Source: Prochlorococcus sp. AG-347-N23 (lineage in GTDB: Bacteria; Cyanobacteriota; Cyanobacteriia; PCC-6307; Cyanobiaceae). From it: 44,409 nt of DNA. The first letter of the stretch is position 1; every line of letters begins with the position of its first letter. Below, piece after piece: positions 1-11,012 of this stretch. The stretch covers positions 1-44,409 of the forward strand of contig QCCW01000005.1 of NCBI GenBank assembly GCA_003281125.1, given 5' to 3'. The translations under genes and the position numbers were made by a program. Under the pieces are notes generated by a model. It had not been told where the DNA came from. It saw only the letters and a list, made by a program, of their open reading frames with translations, and did not search any database.

Positions 1-2
1 CT

Positions 3-386
3 ATCACTAAACCCAAAAAAGAACTCCCAATAGAGAAAAAGCCTTTTCAAGAATTTATTAACATTTATTTAATTCCTGCTCTTATTAAGGAAATTAATCA
101 AAGAGGATTACAAATAAACAATATAAATCTCACAAACACCAATAGACCTATTGCTGGAGATAAATGTTGGGTGATAAATTGTGAAATAAAAGATACATGT
201 AACTTTTGGTTATCCTTTGAGAAGGACGACATTAGTTCATCAAAAAGTATCTCTTTATCTAAACCTAATCAAAAACCCAGCATTATTGAATCTTTTCTTA
301 TTGACGAAAAAAGAATCACCCTAAACTTAATTATTTCAAGAGTACTTCAAAGATTGAATGGACAAAAGTTAATAGGAGTAAATTAG
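3..386 (+). CDS. DUF2996-like protein, 3' part only (5' end outside window)
   Basis: Frame is open from base 3 to TAG at 384-386: ITKPKKELPIEKKPFQEFINIYLIPALIKEINQRG...RPIAGDKCWVINCEIKD...; resembles cyanobacterial DUF2996 proteins. The ORF track starts at an internal codon. Confidence 0.55.
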   Translation: MTKPKKELPIEKKPFQEFINIYLIPALIKEINQRGLQINNINLTNTNRPIAGDKCWVINCEIKDTCNFWLSFEKDDISSSKSISLSKPNQKPSIIESFLIDEKRITLNLIISRVLQRLNGQKLIGVN

Positions 387-463
387 AGAAACAATAACAC
401 CAAGTTAACTTTTCCCTCAAAAACGCAAATCATAGTAAATAATAGAACTAATAAGTTAAATAA

Positions 464-1639
464 ATGATGACTCAATCACCTGTTGAATCAAAAAATAAAA
501 AAGAAATAAATAATGGGAAGATACCAGCAAAAGAAACAATTTTGTCTCCAAGATTCTATACAACTGACTTTGAGGCAATGGAAAAAATGGATTTATCAAT
601 AAACGAGGAAGAATTAGAAGCTATTTGTGAGGAATTTAGAAAAGATTACAACAGACATCATTTTGTAAGAAATAGTGAATTTGAAGGGGCTGCAGAAAAA
701 TTAGATCCTGAGACAAGAGAGCTTTTTATTGATTTTCTCGAGGGGAGTTGTACTTCAGAATTCTCAGGTTTTTTACTTTACAAGGAACTTAGCAGGAGAA
801 TTAAAGACAAAAACCCTCTTCTTGCTGAATGTTTTGCTCATATGGCCAGAGATGAAGCTAGACATGCTGGTTTTTTGAATAAATCAATGAGTGACTTTGG
901 ACTGCAGTTAGATTTAGGTTTTTTAACAGCCAATAAAGATTACACTTATTTCCCCCCAAGAAGTATTTTTTATGCTACCTATTTATCCGAAAAAATAGGT
1001 TATTGGAGATACATAGCAATTTATAGGCACCTCGAAAAGAACCCAAATAGCAAGATTTTCCCACTATTTAATTACTTTGAGAATTGGTGTCAAGATGAAA
1101 ATAGGCATGGTGATTTTTTTGACGCATTAATGAAAGCACAACCACGTACTGTAAATTCTATAAGCCAAAAAATTACCATTGGGGGTTCTACCTTTACACA
1201 TCCACTATTTGACTATTTCCATAGATTTAGATACTTTTTGAACAATCTTCCATTAACATCCAAGTTATGGTCTAGGTTTTTCTTACTTGCTGTATTTGCA
1301 ACTATGTATGCAAGGGATCTGGGAATCAAAAAAGACTTCTACGCTTCTTTAGGATTAGATGCTAAAGATTACGATCAGTATGTTATTAATAAAACAAATG
1401 AAACTTCTGCTAGAGTTTTTCCTGTAGTACTGGACGTTTATAATAAATATTTTTATGGAAGACTAGATAAAATAGTAGAGAATAATAAGGTTCTTACCGA
1501 CATTGCAAGCAGTGATGGAAATAAAGTATCTAAAACTTTTAAAAAATTACCTAAATATTTATCAAACGGTTACCAGTTATTAAGACTATACTTATTGAAA
1601 CCTCTTGATAGCAAAGATTTCCAACCTTCGATTAGATAA
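464..1639 (+). CDS. acsF: Magnesium-protoporphyrin IX monomethyl ester oxidative cyclase (aerobic)
   Basis: 391 aa with di-iron motifs ([21 protein letters not shown]) and N-terminal [10 protein letters not shown] typical of AcsF/CHL27. Confidence 0.97.
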   Translation: MMTQSPVESKNKKEINNGKIPAKETILSPRFYTTDFEAMEKMDLSINEEELEAICEEFRKDYNRHHFVRNSEFEGAAEKLDPETRELFIDFLEGSCTSEFSGFLLYKELSRRIKDKNPLLAECFAHMARDEARHAGFLNKSMSDFGLQLDLGFLTANKDYTYFPPRSIFYATYLSEKIGYWRYIAIYRHLEKNPNSKIFPLFNYFENWCQDENRHGDFFDALMKAQPRTVNSISQKITIGGSTFTHPLFDYFHRFRYFLNNLPLTSKLWSRFFLLAVFATMYARDLGIKKDFYASLGLDAKDYDQYVINKTNETSARVFPVVLDVYNKYFYGRLDKIVENNKVLTDIASSDGNKVSKTFKKLPKYLSNGYQLLRLYLLKPLDSKDFQPSIR

Positions 1640-1669
1640 TCTTTATAAAGAGAAGATTTATAGACTCAA

Positions 1670-3094
1670 ATGCTCTCGTCACAAATCAAATCAAATGAAA
1701 TCGTTTTCGGTAGTTGCAATAAAGATTTATTAGAAGAAATTATTTTTTATGCGATTGGGCTTGGCGCAGATTTTATTGAAATATTTATAGAGAATACTGA
1801 CAACTCCAGCGTTTTAGCAGAAGAAGATTTTATCACAAGTGTAAGTCCTTCAATTGGAAGGGGTGCTGGTATTAGAATCTTCAAAGAAAAAAAAGATGGA
1901 TTTGTAAGTACAAATGATTTAACAAAGCATGGCCTGATGAGATCGGTATCTCAGGCAATTGAAATGTTAGAAATAACCGAAACCCAAAAAAGAGAAGTTT
2001 TTAACGGTTTAAATAAACATAAAGATTATAGTTTATCAAAGAAAAAATGGATAAATGAAGTCCCATCGATTCATGAGATAAGTGAAAAACTATTATTCAG
2101 CACAAAGTCTCTAAAAAAAAATAATAAAATAATAACTCGAAAAGGAAGTTACTCTAGAAATCTTCAAGAGGTGATTATAGCCTCTAGCGACGGAACCTAT
2201 GCCACAGATATTAGGTTGCATCAAACAGTCGGGCTCAACGTAATTGCTAGTGATGCCCAATATAGATCTAGTGGAAGTAGAAGATTTGGTTCGTCAGGAA
2301 TGCCTAATGAATTCAGATTATGGGATCACGAAAAAGCAGCTGATGAAGTTTTTGAAAGTTCAATGAATATGTTATACGCAGATTATGTTGATGCGGGACA
2401 AATGCCTGTTGTATTAGCTAATAAATTTGGTGGTGTTATATTCCACGAAGCCTGCGGTCATTTACTTGAAACTACTCAAATAGAGAGAGGAACAACACCA
2501 TTTGAGAATAAATTGAATGAAAAAATTGCACATGAATCTGTAACTGCAATAGATGAAGGGATATCAGAGGGATCCTTTGGTTCATTATCAGTAGATGATG
2601 AGGGCATGGAACCCGAAAAATCAGTTCTTATAAAAGATGGAATTTTAAAAAAATTCATATCAGACAGGGCTGGTGAATTAAGAACTGGCCATAAAAGAAC
2701 AGGAAGTGGAAGAAGACAAAATTATTCTTTTGCTGCAGCTTCAAGAATGAGAAATACTTATATAGCTCAAGGTGATTACTCCAAAGAAGATTTAATAAGT
2801 AGTATTAGCGATGGTCTTTACTGCAAATCAATGGGCGGAGGTAGTGTAGGTGCTACAGGACAATTTAATTTTGCGGTAGAAGAAGGTTATCTAATTAAAA
2901 ATGGTAAATTAACTAGCCCAGTAAAGGGAGCCACTTTGATTGGTGAGGCTAAAGAAGTTATGCCAAAAATATCAATGTGCGGAAATGACTTAGAATTAGC
3001 ACCTGGTTTTTGCGGATCCATCAGTGGAAGTGTCAACGTAACTGTTGGTCAACCTCATATTAAGGTTGATTCAATCACTGTTGGTGGAAGATAG
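1670..3094 (+). CDS. tldD: TldD-like metalloprotease / modulator of DNA gyrase family
   Basis: 474 aa; HEACGHLLE metal-binding motif, followed directly by the PmbA/TldE partner. Confidence 0.92.
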   Translation: MLSSQIKSNEIVFGSCNKDLLEEIIFYAIGLGADFIEIFIENTDNSSVLAEEDFITSVSPSIGRGAGIRIFKEKKDGFVSTNDLTKHGLMRSVSQAIEMLEITETQKREVFNGLNKHKDYSLSKKKWINEVPSIHEISEKLLFSTKSLKKNNKIITRKGSYSRNLQEVIIASSDGTYATDIRLHQTVGLNVIASDAQYRSSGSRRFGSSGMPNEFRLWDHEKAADEVFESSMNMLYADYVDAGQMPVVLANKFGGVIFHEACGHLLETTQIERGTTPFENKLNEKIAHESVTAIDEGISEGSFGSLSVDDEGMEPEKSVLIKDGILKKFISDRAGELRTGHKRTGSGRRQNYSFAAASRMRNTYIAQGDYSKEDLISSISDGLYCKSMGGGSVGATGQFNFAVEEGYLIKNGKLTSPVKGATLIGEAKEVMPKISMCGNDLELAPGFCGSISGSVNVTVGQPHIKVDSITVGGR

Positions 3095-3097
3095 GAT

Positions 3098-4450
3098 ATG
3101 AATTCAAGAGAAATAAAAACTCAAATCTCCGAAGCTGCAGATTCTCTAAATCTTAGAAAATGGGATTATGGTGCAAGCTTTTCTAATGATTACTCTGTTC
3201 AAGTAGATAAAGGTGAAGCTAAACAACTTAAAGTATCTCAAAAGCAAATTTTAACTATAAGAGTTTGGAATCAATCTAATCTTGTTGGGATTACTACAAC
3301 AAGTGATATTAGTGAATCTGGTATTAAAAAGGCTCTAAAGCAAGCAAATATAGCTTCTGATTTCGGCAATAAGAATGAAAGCACAGAATTTTCACCACTA
3401 GCGAAGGATCCTATTAAAGTTAAAGAAGTTAAAAAAAGAAGTCCTGTTGGAATAAAAAAATTACTTACGCTTTTAAGAGAAGCAGAAGTAAATCTAATTG
3501 AAAGTCATGAATCAATAAAATCTGTTCCATATAATGGTTTATCTGAGAGTTTCTTTGAGAGAGTTTATGCAAATAGTGATGGTGCCTTTCGATGTTATTC
3601 CAAAAGTCAAGCCGCACTTTATTTATATGCAAGAGCAGAAGAAAAAAATAGTAAACCTCGTAGCTCAGGTTCTGTAAAACTTGGATATGGAGTTGATGAT
3701 ATAGATATTGAGTCATGTATTAGAGAGGCTTCAAATAAAACAATTTCTCATTTAAATTATTCACCTATTAAAACTAATAAATATTTAATATGTTTTTCAC
3801 CAGAATCTTTTTTAACTATCATTAATGCCTTTAGCTCAATGTTTAATGCTAGAAGCATTTTAGATGGAGTGAGCTTATCTAATAAAAATTCTATTGGAGA
3901 GAAACTAACTACAGAAGCACTTAATATTTACGACGATGGTCTTCACGAAAAGAATATTTCTTCATCACCATTTGATGGAGAAGGAACCCCAACCAAAAGA
4001 CTATGTTTAATTAACAGAGGTAGAATTGAAAATTTTATACATTCTGAATCAACTGCAAGAATATTTAATACAATTCCCACTGGCCACGCTGGACTAGGAT
4101 CAAAAGTCTCAGTATCTCCTGATTGGGTAGTAGTTGAGAAATCAGAGGAAAACTTTGATCTCAAAACATCATTAGATCACTCTACTTATGAGGGAGAATT
4201 TGTTTATATTGAAGAACTAAATGCAATCCATGCAGGTGTCAGAGCGAGTCAAGGTTCATTCTCTCTTCCATTTGATGGATGGCTATATAAAAACAGAAAA
4301 AAAATCTCAATAGAATCTGCCACTGTTGCAGGAGATATTAAATATCTTTTGAAAAATATAGTAAATATTGAATCAAGCCAGGAGGTAACAACAAGTGGAG
4401 TTTCTCCTCATATATGGGTTGACGAATTATCAATAACTGGTGACGCGTGA
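3098..4450 (+). CDS. pmbA: TldE/PmbA family protein
   Basis: 450 aa; adjacent to tldD; lacks the HExxxH motif, with TldE-like C-terminus (GVSPHIWVDELSITG). Confidence 0.88.
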   Translation: MNSREIKTQISEAADSLNLRKWDYGASFSNDYSVQVDKGEAKQLKVSQKQILTIRVWNQSNLVGITTTSDISESGIKKALKQANIASDFGNKNESTEFSPLAKDPIKVKEVKKRSPVGIKKLLTLLREAEVNLIESHESIKSVPYNGLSESFFERVYANSDGAFRCYSKSQAALYLYARAEEKNSKPRSSGSVKLGYGVDDIDIESCIREASNKTISHLNYSPIKTNKYLICFSPESFLTIINAFSSMFNARSILDGVSLSNKNSIGEKLTTEALNIYDDGLHEKNISSSPFDGEGTPTKRLCLINRGRIENFIHSESTARIFNTIPTGHAGLGSKVSVSPDWVVVEKSEENFDLKTSLDHSTYEGEFVYIEELNAIHAGVRASQGSFSLPFDGWLYKNRKKISIESATVAGDIKYLLKNIVNIESSQEVTTSGVSPHIWVDELSITGDA

Positions 4451-5433
4451 GAATTATATTCTGGGGAACACCTGAATATTCAATTGCGAGCCTTGATAGT
4501 TTTATTAAATCTAATCACGAAGTAATTGCAGTAGTTAGCCAACCAGACAAGAAAAGATCTAGGGGAAATAAATTAATATCCTCTCCTGTTAAGAGCTTTG
4601 CTGAGCAAGAATCTATAAAAATTTATACTCCAGATAAAATCAGAAGCAATATAGATTTTATAAATGAACTTAAATCAATATCTTGTGATTTATTTATTGT
4701 TATAGCTTACGGGAAAATTTTACCCAAAGAGATATTGGAAATCCCAAAATTTGGTTGTTGGAACGCACATGCTTCATTACTTCCAAAATGGCGTGGTGCG
4801 GCCCCAATCCAATGGTCCCTAATAAAAGGTGATGAATTTACTGGAGTAGGAATAATGAAAATGAATGAAGGACTGGATACAGGCGACTTATTATTGGAAG
4901 AAAAAATTAAAATCGATAATAACGATAATTTAAATACACTATCGGAAAAACTTAGTATTTTATCTGCAAAATTATTTTTAAATGCTGTATCTTTACTCGA
5001 AGAAAATATTAATAAAAATACTAATTTTAAGTTGACAAAACAAAATACCCTTGGAAGAGAAATTACTTACGCAAGAATGATTGAAAAATCAGACTACAAA
5101 GTGGTTTGGAGTAATGAGGCATTTAAAATTTCTCAAAAAATAAAAGCATTATATCCACGAGTAAATACAATTTTTAAAGGAAAGAACCTAAAAATAATTA
5201 AAATCAAAGTTTTGAGTAGTGATGAAATTAAAAATGAAAAATACCTTTTCATGAGCAATTATTCAAAACCAGGAACTATTATTGCTGTCATAGAAAATGA
5301 AGGGATAATAATTTCAACTAAAACTGATCCGATTATTTTGTTAGAAGCAAAACTTGAAGGCAAAAACGTATCTAGCAAAAATCAATTGATACAACAGTTA
5401 AATCCAACAGTAGGTGAATATTTCTCAGATTAA
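4447..5433 (+). CDS. fmt: Methionyl-tRNA formyltransferase
   Basis: MRIIFWGTPEYSIASLDS, NAHASLLPKWRGAAPIQWSLIKGDEFTGVGIMKM; 4-nt overlap with the upstream gene. Confidence 0.97.
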   Translation: MRIIFWGTPEYSIASLDSFIKSNHEVIAVVSQPDKKRSRGNKLISSPVKSFAEQESIKIYTPDKIRSNIDFINELKSISCDLFIVIAYGKILPKEILEIPKFGCWNAHASLLPKWRGAAPIQWSLIKGDEFTGVGIMKMNEGLDTGDLLLEEKIKIDNNDNLNTLSEKLSILSAKLFLNAVSLLEENINKNTNFKLTKQNTLGREITYARMIEKSDYKVVWSNEAFKISQKIKALYPRVNTIFKGKNLKIIKIKVLSSDEIKNEKYLFMSNYSKPGTIIAVIENEGIIISTKTDPIILLEAKLEGKNVSSKNQLIQQLNPTVGEYFSD

Positions 5434-6143
5434 TTTTTAGATTCTTTTTTAGAGAATCCCCAAATAAAAGCAAAAAGAATCAAAATATAAAAATAATAGT
5501 CTGGAAGAATAGACTCTTTAATTAACGTATTTAATAAAAGCTTAATCCCAACAATTAAAATTGCTACGTAACCGGCTGTTTCTAATCTAGAAAATATATC
5601 CAGAAGTTTTAGAAAAATCCCAGATGTAAATCTTAATGCTAATACCCCAATTACTGCTCCAAATATAATTAATATGTATTGATCGCTAATAGCTACTGCG
5701 GTAGTGATACTATCTATGGAAAATGCAAAATCAGTAATTGAAAGAAGTGCTACAACCCTTAAAAACCTAAAATTATTTTTATTTTTACCCGTACCATTTT
5801 CAGCGTTTTCTATATCTGAATTTAAAAAAACATTAGAGAAGAATAAGTATATTAAATAAAAACCAGCAAAAATCCTTATAAGAATAAACTTGAGAAGAAC
5901 TTTAGATAATATGATAAGAATAATTCTAAATAATAAAGATATTGTTATCCCAATATTTAAGGCTCTTGTCCTTAATTCCGAACTGTCGAGGGATTTAGTA
6001 AGAGAAGCTAATGCGACAGCATTATCAGCCGACAATAATAATTCTAACGAAATTAATATTGGCAAAAGTGTAAAGATTTCGTACCAACTGTCTACCTGAT
6101 CTAGTGTGGGTATAAAAGAATTTATTGCCGCTGAATCCATCAA
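5430..6143 (-). CDS. TerC family integral membrane protein
   Basis: 237 aa; LELLLSADNAVALA and ITDFAFSIDSITTAVAIS motifs of TerC/Alx-like proteins. Confidence 0.92.
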   Translation of the reverse strand: MMDSAAINSFIPTLDQVDSWYEIFTLLPILISLELLLSADNAVALASLTKSLDSSELRTRALNIGITISLLFRIILIILSKVLLKFILIRIFAGFYLIYLFFSNVFLNSDIENAENGTGKNKNNFRFLRVVALLSITDFAFSIDSITTAVAISDQYILIIFGAVIGVLALRFTSGIFLKLLDIFSRLETAGYVAILIVGIKLLLNTLIKESILPDYYFYILILFAFIWGFSKKESKN

Positions 6144-6214
6144 ATATTATTCACAATCAGTATAAAATCTAATATAATGTATCGGATATTCGTAATCAAG
6201 ATTGATAACTATAA

Positions 6215-9200
6215 ATGAGTTTAAATACTTTAATTAATTATATTTCAAACTCGCAAATTACTTCTGAATTAATAAAAAGAATTTCAAAAAATAAAGAATT
6301 AAATATTATTGGTTCAAGTAGATATGCAAAATCAATAATCTTAGATAGCATCTCAAAAAAAGAAGATAAAAATATATTATTAATTTGTCCTAATATAGAA
6401 ATTGCCTATAAATGGATTGGTTATTTTGAAAGTATAAATAATAAAGCAGTTTTATATTATCCACCAACAGAACATCTACCATATGCATCAATTAATAAAT
6501 CCAAAGAGATTGAATTTACTCAGCTTACTGTTTTATCAAAATTAATAAAAAAAGAGAAAAAAGAACTTGATATTGTTATATCGACAGAAAGATCACTACA
6601 ACCACATCTAATAAATAAAAACTTATTAATTGAAAACAAGTTAGATTTGCGAAAAGGGGATCAAATCGAGATTCAAGAATTAGCAAATAAACTTACATTA
6701 CTGGGTTATAAAAAGGAAAATGTAACTTCTACAGAGGGATTCTGGAGTAGAAGAGGAGAAATAGTAGATATTTATCCTGTCAATAATGAGTTTCCTATAA
6801 GATTAGAATTTTTTGATAATGTTATTGAGAAAATAAGAGAATATGATTCACAGACACAAAAAACATTAGAGAGTATTAATAATATTGAAATAGTACAGTC
6901 TGGAATTGATTTACTAATAAAAGATAAGTTGAATAATTTATCAAAGGACAGTATTTTTAATTCAGAAGACATAAAAAAAAATAATCTTGATCGTTATTTA
7001 GGAATTATTGAAAAAGAACCATCAAACATAATTGATTATATAAATGAGGAAACTATTCTCGTAATTGATGAATTAGAAGATTGTAAAAAATTTGCAAATA
7101 ATTGGTATCTAGATTCAAAAAGTAATTTTGATAATTGTGAATATGAATTAAATGAAAACCTTAAAAATAATGATATTAATTTTAAAGCTAAGCCTAATTT
7201 GCATTTAAAGTTTGACGAAATATTAAATACACTAGGAAATTTTAATTTAATAAAATTGTATGAATTTGAATCTAAAAAAAATATTGATAATAGATTTTTA
7301 CTAAATGATAAAAGATTAAATTCATACTCTAAAAATATTGGAAAATTATCAAACGACATAAATAAAAATATCAGAAATAAAGAAAAGGTTTGGATATTAT
7401 CAGCACAACCATTGAGAACTAGGACTTTACTTTTTGAGCATGAATGTAATACTAACTTCTTAAACAATCCTAATAATTTTGAAGAAGCACTTAAGTCAAT
7501 TAATAATTCAACTCCTTTAATTATAAAAAATAAAAACAATTATGAAATCGAGGGTTTTTATCTTCCGATATGGAAAGTCGTTCTGATAACTGATAAAGAA
7601 TTATTCTCACAACAATCTCTTTTTAATAATGTATTTATAAGAAGGAAAAAAAGTAGTATCAATTCAAATATAAATGTGAATAAGATTAGTCCAGGTGATT
7701 TTATAGTTCATAAAAACCATGGAATAGGAAAATTTCTAAAAATAGAAAAAATAAATATAACTGGAGATTCAAGAGATTATTTAGTAATTCAGTATCAAGA
7801 TGGAAAAATAAGTGTGGCCGCTGATCAACTCGGTAGTGTTAATAGATATAGATCAAGTGGAAAAATAAAGCCAAAAATAAATAAATTAGGAGGGACAGAA
7901 TGGGCAAAAATAAAAGATAAAAATAAGAAACAAATCAAAAAAGTCGCTATCGATATCTTAAAACTTTATGCAAAGAGAGAAAAATTAAACGGACACATAT
8001 ACCCAGAAGATGGTCCATGGCAAGATGAATTAGAAGAATCATTCCCTTATCAACCAACACCAGATCAAATTACTGCTGTAAAAGAAATAAAATCTGATAT
8101 GGAAAGCGATAAACCAATGGATAGGTTAGTTTGTGGTGATGTAGGTTTTGGCAAAACAGAAGTAGCTGTTCGTGCTATTTTTAAAGCTATTACATCAGGC
8201 AAGCAGGTAATATTACTTGCACCTACAACAATCCTAGCCCAGCAACATTGGAGAACAATAAGTAATAGATTTTCACCTTACCCAATAAAAGTTTCATTAC
8301 TCAATAGATTCAAAACCCTTAATGAGAGAAAGGAAATCTACGCAGGATTAAAAAATAACAAAATTGATTTAGTAATAGCAACTCACCAAATTTTAGGAAA
8401 AGAAATTGAAATAAAAAACTTAGGACTTCTTGTTATTGATGAGGAACAAAGATTTGGAGTAAAGCAAAAGGAGAAAATTAAAAAAATCAAAACTAATATA
8501 GATGTTTTAACTCTCTCTGCAACTCCAATTCCAAGGACTCTTTATATGAGCTTATCAGGACTGAGACAAATGAGCTTACTAAATACTCCTCCACCATCAA
8601 GAAGATCAATTAAAACAAATTTAGCTGAAATAGATATGGATGTTATAAGAGCTGCAATTAATCAGGAACTTGATAGAGGAGGTCAAATTTTTTATGTTCT
8701 TCCAAGAATTTCTGATATTGATCAAGCTATAAACAAATTAAAAAATATCTTTCCTAATTTAAAGTTTATTGTTGCTCATGGACAAATGAACGAAACAGAG
8801 CTTGAAAATGCAATGATTGCTTTTAATAACGGAGAAGTGGATCTTATGATATGCACAACGATAATTGAAAGTGGATTAGACATTCCTAAAGTAAATACCA
8901 TTATTATTGAAGATTCTCACAAATTTGGACTTTCACAACTTTATCAACTTAGAGGAAGAGTTGGTAGAAGTGGTATACAAGCACATGCTTGGTTATTTTA
9001 TCCAAATATAAATAAAATTAATGACGCTGCAAAGGAAAGATTGAGAGCTATAAAAGACTTTTCGGAACTAGGAAGTGGATACCAACTCGCGATGAAAGAT
9101 ATGGAAATAAGAGGTGTTGGTAGTTTACTAGGAGAGGAACAAAGTGGAAAGGTTAATGCTATTGGATATGACCTATACATAGAAATGCTCCATGAGGCTA

Positions 9201-9727
9201 TTTCAGAAATTAGTGGACAAGAAATACCAGAAGTCAGGGACACACAAATTGATCTCCCAATAAATGCATTTATACCTGCATCATGGATTTTAAACAGGGA
9301 AGAAAAGCTTGACGCTTACAAATCTGCTAGTGAATGTACTAATAGTAATGAATTAACTGAATTAGCTACAGACTGGATTAATAGATATGGTACTTTGCCC
9401 AAACCTGTTGAGTCATTAATTATGTTAATGAGACTAAAATTGCTCGCTAAAAGATGTGGTTTTAACAAAATCAAATTAAAAAAACCAAACATCATTATAG
9501 AAACTAAATTGAAAATATCTACTTTTAAAATACTTAGACATTCATTACCTAGTAGTTTTCAAAATAAATTCATTTTTGATGAAGGGGAACAATTGTCTCT
9601 TATAACTATAAGAGGTTTAGGAGTCACTGAAGTCCAAAATCAAATTGATCAATTAATGTATTTGTTAGGCTTATTTGTTCAAGAAATAAATAATTTTGAA
9701 AAAGATTTATTAATTAAAAAAGAATAA
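6215..9727 (+). CDS. mfd: Transcription-repair coupling factor
   Basis: 1170 aa; CarD-like RNAP-interacting domain (ISPGDFIVHKNHGIGKF), helicase motifs GDVGFGKTEVAVRA, DEEQRFG, LSATPIPRTL, RGRVGRS. Confidence 0.98.
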   Translation: MSLNTLINYISNSQITSELIKRISKNKELNIIGSSRYAKSIILDSISKKEDKNILLICPNIEIAYKWIGYFESINNKAVLYYPPTEHLPYASINKSKEIEFTQLTVLSKLIKKEKKELDIVISTERSLQPHLINKNLLIENKLDLRKGDQIEIQELANKLTLLGYKKENVTSTEGFWSRRGEIVDIYPVNNEFPIRLEFFDNVIEKIREYDSQTQKTLESINNIEIVQSGIDLLIKDKLNNLSKDSIFNSEDIKKNNLDRYLGIIEKEPSNIIDYINEETILVIDELEDCKKFANNWYLDSKSNFDNCEYELNENLKNNDINFKAKPNLHLKFDEILNTLGNFNLIKLYEFESKKNIDNRFLLNDKRLNSYSKNIGKLSNDINKNIRNKEKVWILSAQPLRTRTLLFEHECNTNFLNNPNNFEEALKSINNSTPLIIKNKNNYEIEGFYLPIWKVVLITDKELFSQQSLFNNVFIRRKKSSINSNINVNKISPGDFIVHKNHGIGKFLKIEKINITGDSRDYLVIQYQDGKISVAADQLGSVNRYRSSGKIKPKINKLGGTEWAKIKDKNKKQIKKVAIDILKLYAKREKLNGHIYPEDGPWQDELEESFPYQPTPDQITAVKEIKSDMESDKPMDRLVCGDVGFGKTEVAVRAIFKAITSGKQVILLAPTTILAQQHWRTISNRFSPYPIKVSLLNRFKTLNERKEIYAGLKNNKIDLVIATHQILGKEIEIKNLGLLVIDEEQRFGVKQKEKIKKIKTNIDVLTLSATPIPRTLYMSLSGLRQMSLLNTPPPSRRSIKTNLAEIDMDVIRAAINQELDRGGQIFYVLPRISDIDQAINKLKNIFPNLKFIVAHGQMNETELENAMIAFNNGEVDLMICTTIIESGLDIPKVNTIIIEDSHKFGLSQLYQLRGRVGRSGIQAHAWLFYPNINKINDAAKERLRAIKDFSELGSGYQLAMKDMEIRGVGSLLGEEQSGKVNAIGYDLYIEMLHEAISEISGQEIPEVRDTQIDLPINAFIPASWILNREEKLDAYKSASECTNSNELTELATDWINRYGTLPKPVESLIMLMRLKLLAKRCGFNKIKLKKPNIIIETKLKISTFKILRHSLPSSFQNKFIFDEGEQLSLITIRGLGVTEVQNQIDQLMYLLGLFVQEINNFEKDLLIKKE

Positions 9728-9799
9728 ATTATTAAATAATTATTTAAAATCCGCGAAAATGTTTAATTTCGGTTAGATTCTTAAAAATTTTCTTTTTAT

Positions 9800-9961
9800 A
9801 TGGGTGAATATATTGATGTCGGAATACAAAGTTCGATTTTTCCCTTAACAATAATCATATCTTCTCTATTACTTGGTATTTATGCACTTTTCGGTGTTGA
9901 AACAGAAAATGATGATGATGATTCTGATTCAGGAAGTGGTGGCTTAATGCAACCAATCTAA
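9800..9961 (+). CDS. Small single-TM protein with acidic C-terminal tail (53 aa)
   Basis: ATG 9800 to TAA 9959-9961: MGEYIDVGIQSSIFPLTIIISSLLLGIYALFGVETENDDDDSDSGSGGLMQPI; absent from ORF track because under 60 aa. Confidence 0.75.
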   Translation: MGEYIDVGIQSSIFPLTIIISSLLLGIYALFGVETENDDDDSDSGSGGLMQPI

Positions 9962-9962
9962 A

Positions 9963-10331
9963 TTATTTATAAATAACTTGTTTCGATTTTCTCTTAGAAA
10001 TCCTAAATAATCTATAAATAGAACCAATCATTAAAATCAAAGCAGTAAAAGAAGAAATAAATATAAAAACTACTAAAAAAATTTCATAAAGATTTGAAAA
10101 AAGACCAATTATTAATATTAAAGATTCATTAATTAACTTCGGCATATTTTGTAGCAACAAATTTTTATTAGGAATTAGATAATTTATGTAAACTAATAAA
10201 AGACTCAAAACAAAAAGAAAGGCGGCCTCAGTAAATATTCTTCTTCTAGATTTCCTTCTAAGACTTAATTTTTTTTTGAATATATATTTATCAGACTTTT
10301 TATTCAAATTTGGGATGCTTAAATCAGCCAT
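9963..10331 (-). CDS. Hypothetical membrane protein with two predicted TM segments
   Basis: 122 aa ORF with basic N-terminus and two hydrophobic stretches. Confidence 0.75.
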   Translation of the reverse strand: MADLSIPNLNKKSDKYIFKKKLSLRRKSRRRIFTEAAFLFVLSLLLVYINYLIPNKNLLLQNMPKLINESLILIIGLFSNLYEIFLVVFIFISSFTALILMIGSIYRLFRISKRKSKQVIYK

Positions 10332-10420
10332 ACTTCAAAGATCTATGAATAAATTAATAAAAATTCTGAAATGAAATTACCCTATACTATCGTGTTTGTA
10401 TTTTGTACGCTAACTTGTAA

Positions 10421-11011
10421 TTATTTTGGATTTATTAGTTCATTTTTTTCTTTATCTATAACAGGATTAAAAAAATAAATAAAAGTGGAAGATAATAGAA
10501 CTAAAGAACATATTGCAATGAAAGGAGGCATAAAGAAATTAAAAAAATTTACTTTGGTATTTAATCCAAATCTTATTTTTTTAGCAAAATTATTAGATAC
10601 ACCAATTTTTTTAATTCTGACTCTTGATGATTCATTTAATTGATCAAAACAATTAATAGTGTCTAACAACAATGAATTGCCAATCTTTAAAATTAACGGT
10701 TTTACATTTGGTTTAGAGCTCTTGAGAACAACATTATGTATATGAAGATTCTCAGCCTTTATATCAATTAATTTAGACTCATATATTGGGTTTTCGTTTT
10801 TAATTAGAAGATTTGAATAAATATAAAAAGCATCCATAATAGGTCCTAAATGTTCAACTTTTCCTTCGATAAGTGGTTTATCAATTATTATCAATTTCCA
10901 TTGCGAAATTATTGATATTTGATCTTTATTTTCATTGTTTGAATAATCCGGCAACCCTATTATTTCGAGACTTACGGAAGATTGATGAAATGACAATTTA
11001 TTTTGATTCAT
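10421..11011 (-). CDS. DUF4335-like protein
   Basis: 196 aa; resembles cyanobacterial DUF4335 proteins; immediately downstream of a DUF3038-like gene, a known cyanobacterial gene pairing. Confidence 0.65.
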   Translation of the reverse strand: MNQNKLSFHQSSVSLEIIGLPDYSNNENKDQISIISQWKLIIIDKPLIEGKVEHLGPIMDAFYIYSNLLIKNENPIYESKLIDIKAENLHIHNVVLKSSKPNVKPLILKIGNSLLLDTINCFDQLNESSRVRIKKIGVSNNFAKKIRFGLNTKVNFFNFFMPPFIAICSLVLLSSTFIYFFNPVIDKEKNELINPK

Positions 11012-11012
11012 A

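Noticed and set aside
3465-3716. Minus-strand ORF inside pmbA/tldE
   Set aside because: Shadow ORF with low-complexity His/Leu composition.
7036-7539. 167-aa minus-strand ORF inside mfd
   Set aside because: Lies entirely antisense to a clearly coding region; composition (Phe/Leu/Ser-rich) is what the complement of AT-rich Lys/Asn-rich coding sequence gives.
8998-9243. Minus-strand ORF inside mfd
   Set aside because: Shadow ORF opposite conserved helicase sequence.
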